A DNA stretch of 48,438 bases from Salisediminibacterium halotolerans (lineage in GTDB: Bacteria; Bacillota; Bacilli; Bacillales; Salisediminibacteriaceae), in assembly GCF_003814815.1 (NCBI RefSeq), contig NZ_RKQQ01000008.1:1-48438 (forward strand). Reading direction: 5' to 3'. The notes beneath the pieces are model-generated. The model saw only the letters and a list, made by a program, of their open reading frames with translations. It did not search any database and was not told the DNA's origin. Shown here piece after piece: positions 19,887 through 29,057 of this stretch (position 1 is the stretch's first letter; each line of letters opens with the position of its first letter). Position numbers and translations under genes: made by a program.

Positions 19887-21260
19887 ATGAGTCAGCGATA
19901 TGCGGTTGTGCTAGCGGCAGGAAAAGGAACACGGATGAAATCCGAACTGTATAAAGTTCTTCACCCGATTGCGGGAAAACCGATGGTCGAACATGTCGTC
20001 GACCAGCTTGAAAGCTGTTCAGTCGATGATACGGTAACGATTGTCGGTCATGGTGCAGAAAAGGTCCAAGATCTTCTCGGCGACCGTGTCAGCTACGCCG
20101 TGCAGGAAGAGCAGCTTGGCACCGGCCATGCGGTGATGCAAGCAGGCAAAGTGCTCGAAGGGAAAAGCGGAACAACGCTTGTCGTTTGCGGGGATACGCC
20201 GCTGTTAACCGCAGAAACGTTTGCGGATTTAATGGCTCACCACGAACAAACCGGCGCAAAAGCAACGGTTTTGACAGCTGTGACAGAAGAGCCGGACGGT
20301 TACGGCCGGGTGCTGCGCGATGCGGACGGGCAGGTTGAGAAAATCGTCGAGCATAAAGATGCCAGTGAAAAAGAGCGGCGCGTCAAAGAGATAAATTCCG
20401 CGACGTATGTGTTCGATAATGAAGCGTTGTTTACGTCGTTAAAAAATGTCGGCAATGACAATGTTCAAGGTGAGTATTACTTGCCGGATGTGATTGAAAT
20501 TTTGCAGCGTGAAGGCGAGACAGTCAGCGCCTTTACAGCGGCGGATTTTCATGAAACGATGGGTGTAAACGACCGCGTGGCATTAAGCGAAGCGGAAAAA
20601 TGGATGAAGCGCCGGATTAATGAATATTGGATGCGGCAAGGAGTAACGATGACCGACCCGGAACAGACCTATATTTCACGCGATGCTGTGATCGGTCCCG
20701 ACACTGTACTGGAGCCGGGAACGGTTCTGCGCGGGGGGACGATCATCGGAAGCGCGTGCCGGATAGGTCCGCACACGGAATTGACCGAGAGCAGAGTCGG
20801 CGACCGTACACTGGTAAAGCAGTCCGTCGCATCGATGAGCGACATCGGCAGCGATGTGAAGATCGGCCCGTTCGCCCATTTGCGTCCGGAAACGGCGCTT
20901 GACGACGGCGTGCGTGTCGGTAATTTTGTTGAACTGAAGAAAGTGTCGATGGGGAAAAACAGCAAAGCTTCGCATCTCAGTTATCTTGGCGATGCTGAGA
21001 TCGGCGATGCTGTCAATGTCGGCTGCGGTTCGATTACAGTGAATTACGACGGAAAAAACAAGTATTTAACAAAGATTGAAGACGGGGCGTTTGTCGGGTG
21101 CAACTCGAATTTGATTGCGCCGGTTTCAATCGGCACAGGAGCTTACATTGCGGCCGGTTCGACGATTACCGATGATGTGCCGGGTGAGTCGTTGGCCATT
21201 GCGAGAAGCCGTCAGACGACCAAAGAAGGTTATTTGAAAAACGACGCCGCGAAGAATTGA
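19887..21260 (+). CDS. glmU: Bifunctional GlcN-1-P acetyltransferase / UDP-GlcNAc pyrophosphorylase
   Basis: Makes UDP-GlcNAc, the precursor of peptidoglycan and teichoic acid linkage units. The N-terminal uridyltransferase carries [19 protein letters not shown] and [11 protein letters not shown]; the C-terminal half (from about residue 250) is a left-handed beta-helix of hexapeptide repeats with acetyl-CoA site [12 protein letters not shown] and [13 protein letters not shown]. 457 residues is standard. ATG 19887 follows TGGAGG; prs is 21 bases downstream, as in B. subtilis. Confidence 0.96.
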   Translation: MSQRYAVVLAAGKGTRMKSELYKVLHPIAGKPMVEHVVDQLESCSVDDTVTIVGHGAEKVQDLLGDRVSYAVQEEQLGTGHAVMQAGKVLEGKSGTTLVVCGDTPLLTAETFADLMAHHEQTGAKATVLTAVTEEPDGYGRVLRDADGQVEKIVEHKDASEKERRVKEINSATYVFDNEALFTSLKNVGNDNVQGEYYLPDVIEILQREGETVSAFTAADFHETMGVNDRVALSEAEKWMKRRINEYWMRQGVTMTDPEQTYISRDAVIGPDTVLEPGTVLRGGTIIGSACRIGPHTELTESRVGDRTLVKQSVASMSDIGSDVKIGPFAHLRPETALDDGVRVGNFVELKKVSMGKNSKASHLSYLGDAEIGDAVNVGCGSITVNYDGKNKYLTKIEDGAFVGCNSNLIAPVSIGTGAYIAAGSTITDDVPGESLAIARSRQTTKEGYLKNDAAKN

Positions 21261-21281
21261 ATTAATGGGGGTAAAGGTGCG

Positions 21282-22232
21282 ATGGCTCATTACAAAGACG
21301 GACATTTAAAAGTATTTACGCTCAATTCCAACCCTGAGCTGGCTCATGAAATCACTGAGGCGATGGGCGCAGAAATGGGGAAGAGCTCTGTACAGCGTTT
21401 CAGTGACGGCGAAGTTCAAATCAATATTGAAGAAAGTATTCGCGGCTGCGACATTTTCGTGATTCAATCGACCAGTTCGCCGGCGAATGAGCATTTAATG
21501 GAGCTTCTGATCATGATTGATGCACTCAAACGCGCGTCGGCCCGGACGATTAATGTCGTCATGCCTTATTACGGTTACGCGCGGCAAGACCGAAAAGCGC
21601 GATCCCGCGAACCGATTACAGCGAAACTAGTGGCCAACCTCCTCGAAACTGCGGGTGCGGACCGTGTGATCACATTGGATCTGCATGCCTCACAAATTCA
21701 AGGATTCTTTGATATCCCGGTCGATCAGCTGATCGGTGTGCCGATTTTGGCAAACTACTTTGAAGAAAAACAGCTCGAAGACATCGTTATCGTTTCGCCT
21801 GATCACGGCGGCGTTGTGCGCGCCCGTAAAATGGCAGACCGTTTAAAAGCGCCGATTGCGATCATCGACAAGCGCCGGCCGAAGCCGAACATGTCGGAAG
21901 TGATGAATATCGTCGGAAAAATTGAAGGGAAAACGGCGATTATCATCGACGATATTATCGATACAGCCGGTACGATGACGCTCGCCGCCAATGCGATGAT
22001 TGAGAGCGGCGCGAAGGAAGTTTATGCGTGCAGCACCCACCCGGTATTGTCCGGGCCCGCGATTGAGCGGATCGAAAATTCGGCGTTGAAAGAGCTTGTC
22101 GTGACCAATACGATTCCGCTTCCGCCGGAGAAGAAAATTGATAAAGTGAAGCAGCTCTCGGTCGGAAACTTGCTTGCCAAAGCGATCGTTAATGTCTATG
22201 AAGACCGTTCAGTCAGCACGCTTTTTGATTAA
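21282..22232 (+). CDS. prs: Ribose-phosphate pyrophosphokinase
   Basis: Makes PRPP from ribose-5-phosphate and ATP, for purines, pyrimidines, His, Trp and [47 protein letters not shown] and the PRPP loop [13 protein letters not shown] are all conserved; 316 residues. Co-transcribed with glmU; RBS is GGTAAAGGTG. PRPP is also the inducer of PurR, encoded three genes upstream. Confidence 0.97.
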   Translation: MAHYKDGHLKVFTLNSNPELAHEITEAMGAEMGKSSVQRFSDGEVQINIEESIRGCDIFVIQSTSSPANEHLMELLIMIDALKRASARTINVVMPYYGYARQDRKARSREPITAKLVANLLETAGADRVITLDLHASQIQGFFDIPVDQLIGVPILANYFEEKQLEDIVIVSPDHGGVVRARKMADRLKAPIAIIDKRRPKPNMSEVMNIVGKIEGKTAIIIDDIIDTAGTMTLAANAMIESGAKEVYACSTHPVLSGPAIERIENSALKELVVTNTIPLPPEKKIDKVKQLSVGNLLAKAIVNVYEDRSVSTLFD

Positions 22233-22241
22233 ATTCAAAAG

Positions 22242-22277
22242 TTTAATTTGAGAACTGGGCGGGAAAAGGTTATAATA
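22242..22277 (+). promoter_or_regulatory. ctc promoter: sigma-A with an overlapping sigma-B-like site
   Basis: Sigma-A: TTGAGA (22249-22254), 17 bases, TATAAT (22272-22277). Overlapping it, GTTTAA (22242-22247), 14 bases, GGGAAA (22262-22267) resembles the sigma-B consensus GTTTAA-N12/15-GGGTAT with two mismatches. ctc is a sigma-B general stress gene in B. subtilis. Confidence 0.5.
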
Positions 22278-22307
22278 TTGAAAACAATGATGAGGTGATT
22301 TTTTACA

Positions 22308-22955
22308 ATGGTTAGTGTATTAAAAGCGAATGTCAGAGAAAATTTTAAAGATTCCGCACGAAGAGAGACGCGGGAAAAAGGATATATTCCAGCAGTTATT
22401 TACGGAAAAAAATACGGCAATACGCCGGTAGCTGTAGAAACGGTTGAATTCATTAAAACATACCGCAACGAAGGAAAGACCGGCGTTTTTAAACTTGATG
22501 TCGACGGCACGCAAACAGACGTCATGATCTACGATATGCAGTACGATACGATGAAAAACGAAGTAGTTCACGTCGACTTTTACGCAGCCGACATGACGGT
22601 AGAAATGGATGCGGACGTCCCTGTTCACATTCAAGGAGAAGCACAAGGCGTCAAAGACGGCGGTGTTCTTCAGCAAGCGGTTTATGAGCTTTCTGTCCGT
22701 GCGCTTCCAAAAGAGATTCCGGATGCGATCAACGTTGACGTAACCGAACTCGAAATCGGCGACACAGTCGCTGTCGGCGACTTGAAGAGCGGAGCGAAGT
22801 TCGAATTCAACGCGGAAGAAGACGAAGCGGTCGTCACGGTTGTACCTCCGACCGAAGAGCCGGAAGAAACGGTTGATGTAGAAGAGGAAGAAGAACCGGA
22901 ATTGGTCGATGAAGAAGCGGAAGCAAAAGACGATTCCGACGAAAACGAAGGCTGA
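22308..22955 (+). CDS. ctc: 50S ribosomal protein L25, general stress protein Ctc
   Basis: Binds 5S rRNA in the large subunit; in B. subtilis it is mainly a stress protein. The N-terminal L25 domain has RRETREKGYIPAVIYGKKYG, the beta-domain VHVDFYAADMTVEMD and the TL5 C-terminal domain follow. The last ~35 residues are almost all Asp/Glu, longer and more acidic than usual, consistent with a high-salt cytoplasm or an alkaliphile. RBS GAGGTGAT precedes ATG. Confidence 0.94.
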   Translation: MVSVLKANVRENFKDSARRETREKGYIPAVIYGKKYGNTPVAVETVEFIKTYRNEGKTGVFKLDVDGTQTDVMIYDMQYDTMKNEVVHVDFYAADMTVEMDADVPVHIQGEAQGVKDGGVLQQAVYELSVRALPKEIPDAINVDVTELEIGDTVAVGDLKSGAKFEFNAEEDEAVVTVVPPTEEPEETVDVEEEEEPELVDEEAEAKDDSDENEG

Positions 22956-22970
22956 TCGATGCTGCGCAAG

Positions 22971-23005
22971 AGGCTGTCTCTCCATATGTGAGACAGCCTT
23001 TTTTT
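22971..23005 (+). terminator. Terminator after ctc
   Basis: AGGCTGTCTC (22971-22980) pairs perfectly with GAGACAGCCT (22990-22999), then a T-run of seven. Confidence 0.93.
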
Positions 23006-23045
23006 CCCTTGAACGGCTATATCGGTAAAGGAGTGTCGGCAAACG

Positions 23046-23669
23046 ATGCAGCTGCGATCATTATTTAAACGAAAGAGCAAATTGCGAGACGAAGGAGCGT
23101 ATGAACCGGTGAAACTTGTCGTCGGACTCGGCAATCCGGGAAAAAAATATGACCGCACCCGGCATAATGTCGGGTTTGATGTTGTGGACCGGTGCGCTGA
23201 CGAATTAAATATCTCGATTGATCAGTCCAAATTTAAAGGCTTGATAACAGAAGCGCGCATCGGCTCAGAGAAAGTGATGTTTTTAAAGCCGATGACGTAT
23301 ATGAATCTCTCCGGTGAAGCGATCGGTGAAATCACCCGCTATTATCAGCTCGCCCCGGATGACGTGCTCGTCATTTATGATGATCTGGACTTGCCGCCGG
23401 GAAAAATCAGACTTCGGCAAAAGGGCGGCCACGGCGGTCATAACGGGATACGTTCCACGATACAGCACCTGGGCACGGAATCGTTTAACCGGATCCGAAT
23501 CGGGATCGGGCGTCCGGCTCCGGGCGAATCGGTAACCAATCACGTGCTCGGTTCCTTTTCCCCTGATGAACGAACGGCCGTAAACGAAGCCGTTCAACAA
23601 GCGGCAGACGCTGTTCAAGCCTGGGGCGGCCAAAGTTTCAAACAAGTTATGAACGATTATAACAGCTGA
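23046..23669 (+). CDS. pth: Peptidyl-tRNA hydrolase (SpoVC)
   Basis: Frees tRNA from peptidyl-tRNAs that drop off ribosomes; essential. The catalytic region is VVGLGNPGKKYDRTRHNVGF with its histidine, followed by MTYMNLSGE, DDLDLPPGKIRLR and GGHGGHNGIRS. From ATG 23046 the product is 207 residues, with a basic 21-residue N-terminal extension not usual in the family. GTG 23109, with AAGGAG eleven bases upstream, would give 186 residues, the B. subtilis size. The ATG also has AAAGGAG at twelve bases, so either or both may be used. No promoter is obvious after the ctc terminator. Confidence 0.9.
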   Translation: MQLRSLFKRKSKLRDEGAYEPVKLVVGLGNPGKKYDRTRHNVGFDVVDRCADELNISIDQSKFKGLITEARIGSEKVMFLKPMTYMNLSGEAIGEITRYYQLAPDDVLVIYDDLDLPPGKIRLRQKGGHGGHNGIRSTIQHLGTESFNRIRIGIGRPAPGESVTNHVLGSFSPDERTAVNEAVQQAADAVQAWGGQSFKQVMNDYNS

Positions 23670-23695
23670 TGATCCCCGGCAAAGGAAGTGACAGC

Positions 23696-23737
23696 ATGGA
23701 TCGCTCAAGCCGAAAAGATCCGCGAGAGACAAAATAA
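23696..23737 (+). CDS. Possible 13-codon mini-ORF in the place of fin
   Basis: ATG 23696 with GGAAGTGA upstream reads MDRSSRKDPRETK and stops. It has no likeness to Fin (YabK), the sigma-F inhibitor encoded here in B. subtilis. A terminator hairpin follows. It could be a chance ORF or leftover of a deleted gene; no function is proposed. Confidence 0.2.
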   Translation: MDRSSRKDPRETK

Positions 23738-23748
23738 TCGAACTGAAC

Positions 23749-23778
23749 GCTTTGACAAAAGACTGTCAAAGCCTTTTC
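23749..23778 (+). terminator. Terminator after pth
   Basis: GCTTTGACA (23749-23757) pairs with TGTCAAAGC (23764-23772), then CTTTTCG. Confidence 0.8.
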
Positions 23779-23831
23779 GTATTGAAGCGCCGCAATAAAA
23801 CAGCGACATAACCATAAAGGTGGGAACGAGT

Positions 23832-26800
23832 GTGCAAGGATTAATACAAACTGTTATGCAAACAGAAGATATCAATCAGCTTGCCGGCGGCATTGAGTCC
23901 GGCTTGAGCGAGCAGATGGTTGCAGGTGTCAGCGGTTCGGCTAGGTCGTTAATCATGGCCGCGCTCTATAAGCGCTCGGGGCGTTCGCAGCTGATTGTGA
24001 CACATAATTTGTTTCAGGCGCAAAAACTGTACGATGACCTCGTGTCGCTGCTCGGAGATGCGAACGTCTGGCTTTATCCGGCGAACGAACTCATTTCAGC
24101 TGAAATTGCGGTGGCAAGTCCGGAGATGCGCGGCCAGCGTTTGGAAGTGTTGAATCATTGGGCCGCCGGAAAAGAAGGCATTGTCATTGCTCCGGTTGCC
24201 GGTGTCAGGCGTTTGCTCCCTCCGCCGGCTGTATGGGAGCGCCAGCAAACAACATTAACTGTCGGCGAAGATGAGCCTTACAATACGATGCTTGAAAAAT
24301 TTGTCGCGATGGGCTATCACCGCGCGGACATGGTATCTACCCCCGGGGAGTTCAGTGTCCGCGGCGGGATTGTCGACATTTATCCGCTGACAGAAACGCA
24401 CCCGCTCAGAATTGAACTGTTTGATACTGAGGTCGATTCCATCCGTTATTTTGATGTCGATACGCAGCGCTCTCTGGAAACGGTGCCGTCGGTAACCGTC
24501 GGACCGGCGAAAGAACTGATGCTCGAAGCTGAACACTTCACGAATGGCGCCGGCGCGCTTGAGAAATGTCTGGCGGAAACATTGCGCAATCTTACTGATG
24601 AGAGCGTTAAAGAGCAGACCGCCGAAAAAATCGGCGAGGAAGTGGAGTGGCTGAAAAACCGCACACCGTTTGATGCGATGTATAAATATATGTCGCTTTA
24701 TTATGACCGTTTATACACGCTGCTCGATTATTTGCCTGCCGGCGGAACGGTGTTTATCGATGAAGTCAGCCGCGTGCAAGAGACGGCTGCAAGTCTGGAA
24801 AATGAGGAAGCCGAATGGCTGTCCGGCATGGCTTCTCAGGGAGCGGCTGTCCCGCAAATCAACGTGTCGCGCCCGTTTGAGGATGTGATCGCTGAAACGA
24901 AAGCGCCGCTCGTCTATTACAGCCTTTTCCTCCGCTCGCATCAAGCGATCGACCCGAAAAACATCGTCAACATTCAGACGAAATCGATGCAGCAGTTTCA
25001 CGGACAAATCAACCTCTTAAAAAGCGAAGTTGAACGCTGGAAAGAAGCAGAGTACGGCATCGTTTTTACGTGCAACGGCAGTGAACGCGCACAACGCTTA
25101 AAGCGCGTACTGGAGGATTACGGCATTGAAGCCGCATTTGCTTCGCAGGAGGATGCCCCTAAACGGGGAGAAGCGCTGATTATGGAAGGACATCTAGTCA
25201 ACGGCTTCGAGCTGTCGCTGCAGCGGACGGTCGTCGTGACAGAAGAGGACGTCTTCACAAAACAGACGCGCAAACCGAAACGGCGGCAGAAATTGTCCAA
25301 TGCCGAGCGGATCAAAAATTATTCCGAGCTGAAAGTCGGGGACTGGGTCGTTCATGTAAACCACGGGATCGGCAAATATCTCGGAATCGAAACACTGCAA
25401 GTCGGCGATACCCATCAAGATTATTTGCATATCTCGTATAAAGGAAATGACAAACTGTACGTCCCGGTCGATCAAATCGACCAAGTACAAAAATACGTCG
25501 CCTCCGATGATAAAGACCCGAAACTTTACGCGCTCGGGGGAAGCGATTGGAAAAAAGTAAAAAACAAAGTGGAAAATTCTGTCCAGGATATTGCTGATGA
25601 CTTGATCAAACTGTATGCAGAACGGCAGCAAACGCCCGGCTATGCTTTTTCAGAAGACGACGCCGAACAGCGCGAATTCGAAGCGTCGTTTCCGTATCAA
25701 GAAACGGAGGATCAGTTGCAGGCGATTGACGAGATCAAAAAGGATATGCAGCGGGATTTCCCGATGGATCGGCTTTTATGCGGGGATGTCGGTTACGGTA
25801 AAACGGAAGTGGCGCTTCGCGCAGCCTTTAAAGCGATTATGGACGGCAAGCAAGTAGCGATCCTCGTGCCGACGACGATTCTTGCCCAGCAGCACTATGA
25901 AACAATCCGCGAACGCTTTCAAGAATTTCCGGTAAACACCGGGATGATGAGCCGCTTTCGCTCGCGCAAAGAACAAAAACAGACGGCGGACGGACTCGCA
26001 AAAGGAACGGTTGATATCGTTGTCGGAACGCACCGGATGCTGTCTAAAGATATTTCCTTTAAAGATTTGGGGCTGCTCGTCGTCGATGAAGAGCAGCGGT
26101 TTGGTGTCACGCATAAAGAAAAAATCAAACAGCTGAAAGCAAACGTTGATGTTTTAACTTTGACGGCGACACCGATTCCCCGGACATTGCATATGTCGAT
26201 GCTCGGCGTCCGCGATCTGTCCGTGATTGAAACGCCTCCGGAAAACCGGTTTCCGGTGCAGACGTACGTTATTGAATATAACGATGCGTTTATCCGCGAA
26301 GCGATTGAACGGGAAATGGCACGAGGGGGGCAAGTCTTTTTCCTCTATAACCGGGTTGATGATATTGAATCGGTGGCCGAGCGGATGAACATGCTTGTTC
26401 CGGAGGCAAATGTCGCCTATGCGCACGGAAGAATGAGTGAAAATGAATTAGAGCCCGTCATGCTTGATTTTCTCGAAGGGACAACGGATGTGCTCGTAAC
26501 CACCACGATCATTGAAACGGGTGTTGATATACCGAACGTCAATACACTCATTATTAATGACGCCGATAAGATGGGACTCTCACAGCTTTATCAGCTTCGC
26601 GGCCGGGTCGGACGCTCGAACAGGGTGGCCTACGCCTATTTCACCCACCAGCGGGATAAAGTGCTGACCGAAGTCGCTGAGCGCCGCCTGCAATCGATTA
26701 AAGAGTTTACCGAACTCGGCTCCGGGTTCAAAATCGCGATGCGCGATTTATCGATTCGCGGGGCCGGTAATTTGCTCGGTGCCGAACAGCACGGCTTTAT

Positions 26801-27392
26801 CGCTTCTGTCGGTTTCGATCTTTATTCACAAATGCTGAAAGAAGCGATTGAAGAGCGAAAGGATAAAGCCGGCATCGAAGGGGATGAAGACAGCTCGCCG
26901 AAACAGGAAGAGAAACCGGATATAGAACTGGATATTCAAGTCGATGCCTATATCCCGCAATCGTATATCGCCGATTCGAAACAAAAAATCGATATGTACA
27001 AACGCTTTAAGGCGATTCAATCGTTTGAAGATATCAGCGATTTGCAAAGCGAACTGATCGACCGTTTCGGTGAATATCCGCCGGAAGTAGAACACCTTTT
27101 CGCGGTGACGAAAGTTAAGCTCTACGCCCGCGAAGAAGGTGTGGAGACGATTTCCGAGAAGAAAAATGAATGCAAGGCTGTTTTGACTGAGGAAGCGACG
27201 AACCGGATCGACGGATCGAAACTTTTTACGCTCGTTAATAAGCTTTCGAACAAATTGCATTTATCGATGGAAGGGAGCCGGATTGCTGTCCATTTAAAGA
27301 CAAAATCGCTCTCTGACCGTGAGTATTTGTCGATACTTGAGAGTGTGCTCGGGAAGTTGCCGGATGTGCAAAAAGATACCGCAAAAGCGTAG
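23832..27392 (+). CDS. mfd: Transcription-repair coupling factor
   Basis: Removes RNA polymerase stalled at DNA damage and recruits UvrA. Domain order is complete: UvrB-homology part (ITHN... through EFSVRGGIVDIYPL), the polymerase-interacting CarD-like domain starting near residue 495 (KVGDWVVHVNHGIGKY), and the SF2 motor with CGDVGYGKTEVA (Walker A), VVDEEQRFGVTH (DEEQ), LTATPIPRTLHMS and QLRGRVGRSNR, then the TRCF C-terminal domain. 1186 residues from GTG 23832, which follows AAGGTGGG; B. subtilis has 1177. spoVT, which follows mfd there, is missing: the next gene starts after 30 bases. Confidence 0.96.
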   Translation: MQGLIQTVMQTEDINQLAGGIESGLSEQMVAGVSGSARSLIMAALYKRSGRSQLIVTHNLFQAQKLYDDLVSLLGDANVWLYPANELISAEIAVASPEMRGQRLEVLNHWAAGKEGIVIAPVAGVRRLLPPPAVWERQQTTLTVGEDEPYNTMLEKFVAMGYHRADMVSTPGEFSVRGGIVDIYPLTETHPLRIELFDTEVDSIRYFDVDTQRSLETVPSVTVGPAKELMLEAEHFTNGAGALEKCLAETLRNLTDESVKEQTAEKIGEEVEWLKNRTPFDAMYKYMSLYYDRLYTLLDYLPAGGTVFIDEVSRVQETAASLENEEAEWLSGMASQGAAVPQINVSRPFEDVIAETKAPLVYYSLFLRSHQAIDPKNIVNIQTKSMQQFHGQINLLKSEVERWKEAEYGIVFTCNGSERAQRLKRVLEDYGIEAAFASQEDAPKRGEALIMEGHLVNGFELSLQRTVVVTEEDVFTKQTRKPKRRQKLSNAERIKNYSELKVGDWVVHVNHGIGKYLGIETLQVGDTHQDYLHISYKGNDKLYVPVDQIDQVQKYVASDDKDPKLYALGGSDWKKVKNKVENSVQDIADDLIKLYAERQQTPGYAFSEDDAEQREFEASFPYQETEDQLQAIDEIKKDMQRDFPMDRLLCGDVGYGKTEVALRAAFKAIMDGKQVAILVPTTILAQQHYETIRERFQEFPVNTGMMSRFRSRKEQKQTADGLAKGTVDIVVGTHRMLSKDISFKDLGLLVVDEEQRFGVTHKEKIKQLKANVDVLTLTATPIPRTLHMSMLGVRDLSVIETPPENRFPVQTYVIEYNDAFIREAIEREMARGGQVFFLYNRVDDIESVAERMNMLVPEANVAYAHGRMSENELEPVMLDFLEGTTDVLVTTTIIETGVDIPNVNTLIINDADKMGLSQLYQLRGRVGRSNRVAYAYFTHQRDKVLTEVAERRLQSIKEFTELGSGFKIAMRDLSIRGAGNLLGAEQHGFIASVGFDLYSQMLKEAIEERKDKAGIEGDEDSSPKQEEKPDIELDIQVDAYIPQSYIADSKQKIDMYKRFKAIQSFEDISDLQSELIDRFGEYPPEVEHLFAVTKVKLYAREEGVETISEKKNECKAVLTEEATNRIDGSKLFTLVNKLSNKLHLSMEGSRIAVHLKTKSLSDREYLSILESVLGKLPDVQKDTAKA

Positions 27393-27422
27393 CGAAAGTT
27401 TTTCGAAAAGGAGTCTATACAG

Positions 27423-29036
27423 ATGCCAGGCAGAAAAGTGAGCCGCGACGGTCCGGCATGGATGAAAGGGGCGCTTTTGTTAACCGCTGCCGCCGTGTTT
27501 GTTAAAGGTTTAAGCGCGCTTTATAAAATACCTTATCAAAATATTACCGGGGACCTCGGTTTTTATGTGTACCAGCAAATATACCCGCTATACGGAGCGG
27601 CGTTTGTGATCGGCACGTTCGGTTTCCCGCTTATGCTCGCGAAATGGACGGCGGGAAAGCAAGAGGCCGCGGCGCCGGATGCGGGGCGGCTGCGTTTTTT
27701 CTTTTGGGCGCTCGTTGTGCTGCATACGGTGGTCGCCGCAGCTGTGACCGTTTTTGCTCCGGCTATTGCTTCTCTCATCGGCGACCCGTCATTGAGTCCG
27801 GCTCTTCGTTTTATGGGCTTGCCGTTTATGCTTATTCCTTTTCTTGCTTTCGGGCGCGGCTGGTTTCAGGGGCGGGGGGATGCGCTGCCGTCCGCTTTAT
27901 CGCAAGTGGCCGAACAGTCCGTGCGGGTAGTGATGATTTTACTCGTGGCGTCATTTGCGATGTATTTAAGCGGCAACCCTTACTATGCAGGGATTTCGGC
28001 AGGAGCGGGCGCGCTTGCCGGCGGGGCGGCGGGGAGCATCTTTTTGTTCCGCCGTTACCGCCGCGATCCTGCTGCGGTTACGCTCAACCCGTTCGCGGCC
28101 GGATCGGGACCTTTGTTTCCCGAGGGATGGTTTAAAGATACGAAAATATTCCTCGTTTCCGGATTTTACGTTTCCGCCAGTGCGATGGCGTTGATCTTAT
28201 TTCAAGCTGCGGACGCGCTGACAGTTATTCCGGCGTTGACAGCTGACGGCATGGCCCCGGAAGCTGCCGGAGAAGTGAAAGGGGTGTACGACCGGTCGTG
28301 GCCGCTTGTTCAGTTCGGTGCGGTCGTGACAACTGTATTTTCGTACGGTGCGGTGCCCTCTGTGGTGCGATCCTTTGCAAACGGGGATAACAAAGCGGTT
28401 CGCGAAGAAACCGCGCGCGCAGTAAAAATTGCGGCTGTGTTCGGCAGCGCGGCAGCCGTCGGTATGGCGGCGGTCATGCCGGCGCTGAATCCGATGATGT
28501 TTACCGATCGAAACGGCACAGAACTGTTAATGGTTATGTCATCGGTCGTTTTGAGCGGCTCGATCTTTATGACCGCCGCTGCGCTGTTGCATGCGCTCGA
28601 CCGCGCGCGCGAAGCGGCATTATGGTTAGGGGCGGCGTTGATCGTTAAAACGGTTTTCACCTTTATAGCGGTCTCTTTTTGGGGAATTGCCGGCGCGGCT
28701 TTCGCTTCCGCGCTCGTCTTTTTATGTTTGGCGGCGGCTGTATTGAGCGTATTGATAAAACATGGCTGGCTGCCGCTTCCCGGTTGGAAAACGTCAGGCC
28801 GGCTCGCGGCTGCGCTCGGTTTGATGGCAGCAGCGGCTGCTGCGATCAGAACAAGTGCAGATGGACTTTTAGCCGCTGAGAGGGCGGCTTCGGCGGCGGG
28901 TGCTTTAACGGCATCAGCCGGCGGAGCGCTGCTGTTTATATTGTTGATTTGGCGCTTCAAAGTGTTTTCAGCCGACGAGTGGGAACAGCTGCCTAAACTC
29001 GGGCGCTGGCTGCCTTATCCGGAAAAACACGACTGA
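27423..29036 (+). CDS. SpoVB/MurJ-like polysaccharide flippase (YabM)
   Basis: A 537-residue protein of about fourteen membrane spans of the MOP superfamily (polysaccharide transporter/SpoVB/YabM branch), likely moving a lipid-linked glycan precursor across the membrane. Typical segments are FVKGLSALYKIPYQNITGDLG-like start, YPLYGAAFVIGTFGFPLMLAKW and the FGRGWFQGRGDALPSALSQV block with VAEQSVRV. Alanine-rich and GC-richer at third positions than its neighbours. RBS AAAGGAG precedes ATG 27423. Whether it carries lipid II or another lipid-glycan cannot be seen. It sits between mfd and yabN as yabM does in B. subtilis. Confidence 0.87.
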   Translation: MPGRKVSRDGPAWMKGALLLTAAAVFVKGLSALYKIPYQNITGDLGFYVYQQIYPLYGAAFVIGTFGFPLMLAKWTAGKQEAAAPDAGRLRFFFWALVVLHTVVAAAVTVFAPAIASLIGDPSLSPALRFMGLPFMLIPFLAFGRGWFQGRGDALPSALSQVAEQSVRVVMILLVASFAMYLSGNPYYAGISAGAGALAGGAAGSIFLFRRYRRDPAAVTLNPFAAGSGPLFPEGWFKDTKIFLVSGFYVSASAMALILFQAADALTVIPALTADGMAPEAAGEVKGVYDRSWPLVQFGAVVTTVFSYGAVPSVVRSFANGDNKAVREETARAVKIAAVFGSAAAVGMAAVMPALNPMMFTDRNGTELLMVMSSVVLSGSIFMTAAALLHALDRAREAALWLGAALIVKTVFTFIAVSFWGIAGAAFASALVFLCLAAAVLSVLIKHGWLPLPGWKTSGRLAAALGLMAAAAAAIRTSADGLLAAERAASAAGALTASAGGALLFILLIWRFKVFSADEWEQLPKLGRWLPYPEKHD

Positions 29037-29057
29037 AAAGGGCAAAGGAGGACATAG

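Noticed and set aside
23670-23831. A degraded fin (yabK) gene between pth and mfd
   Set aside because: Only a 13-codon ORF and a terminator are present; no CxxC zinc motif or other Fin-like sequence is found in any frame.
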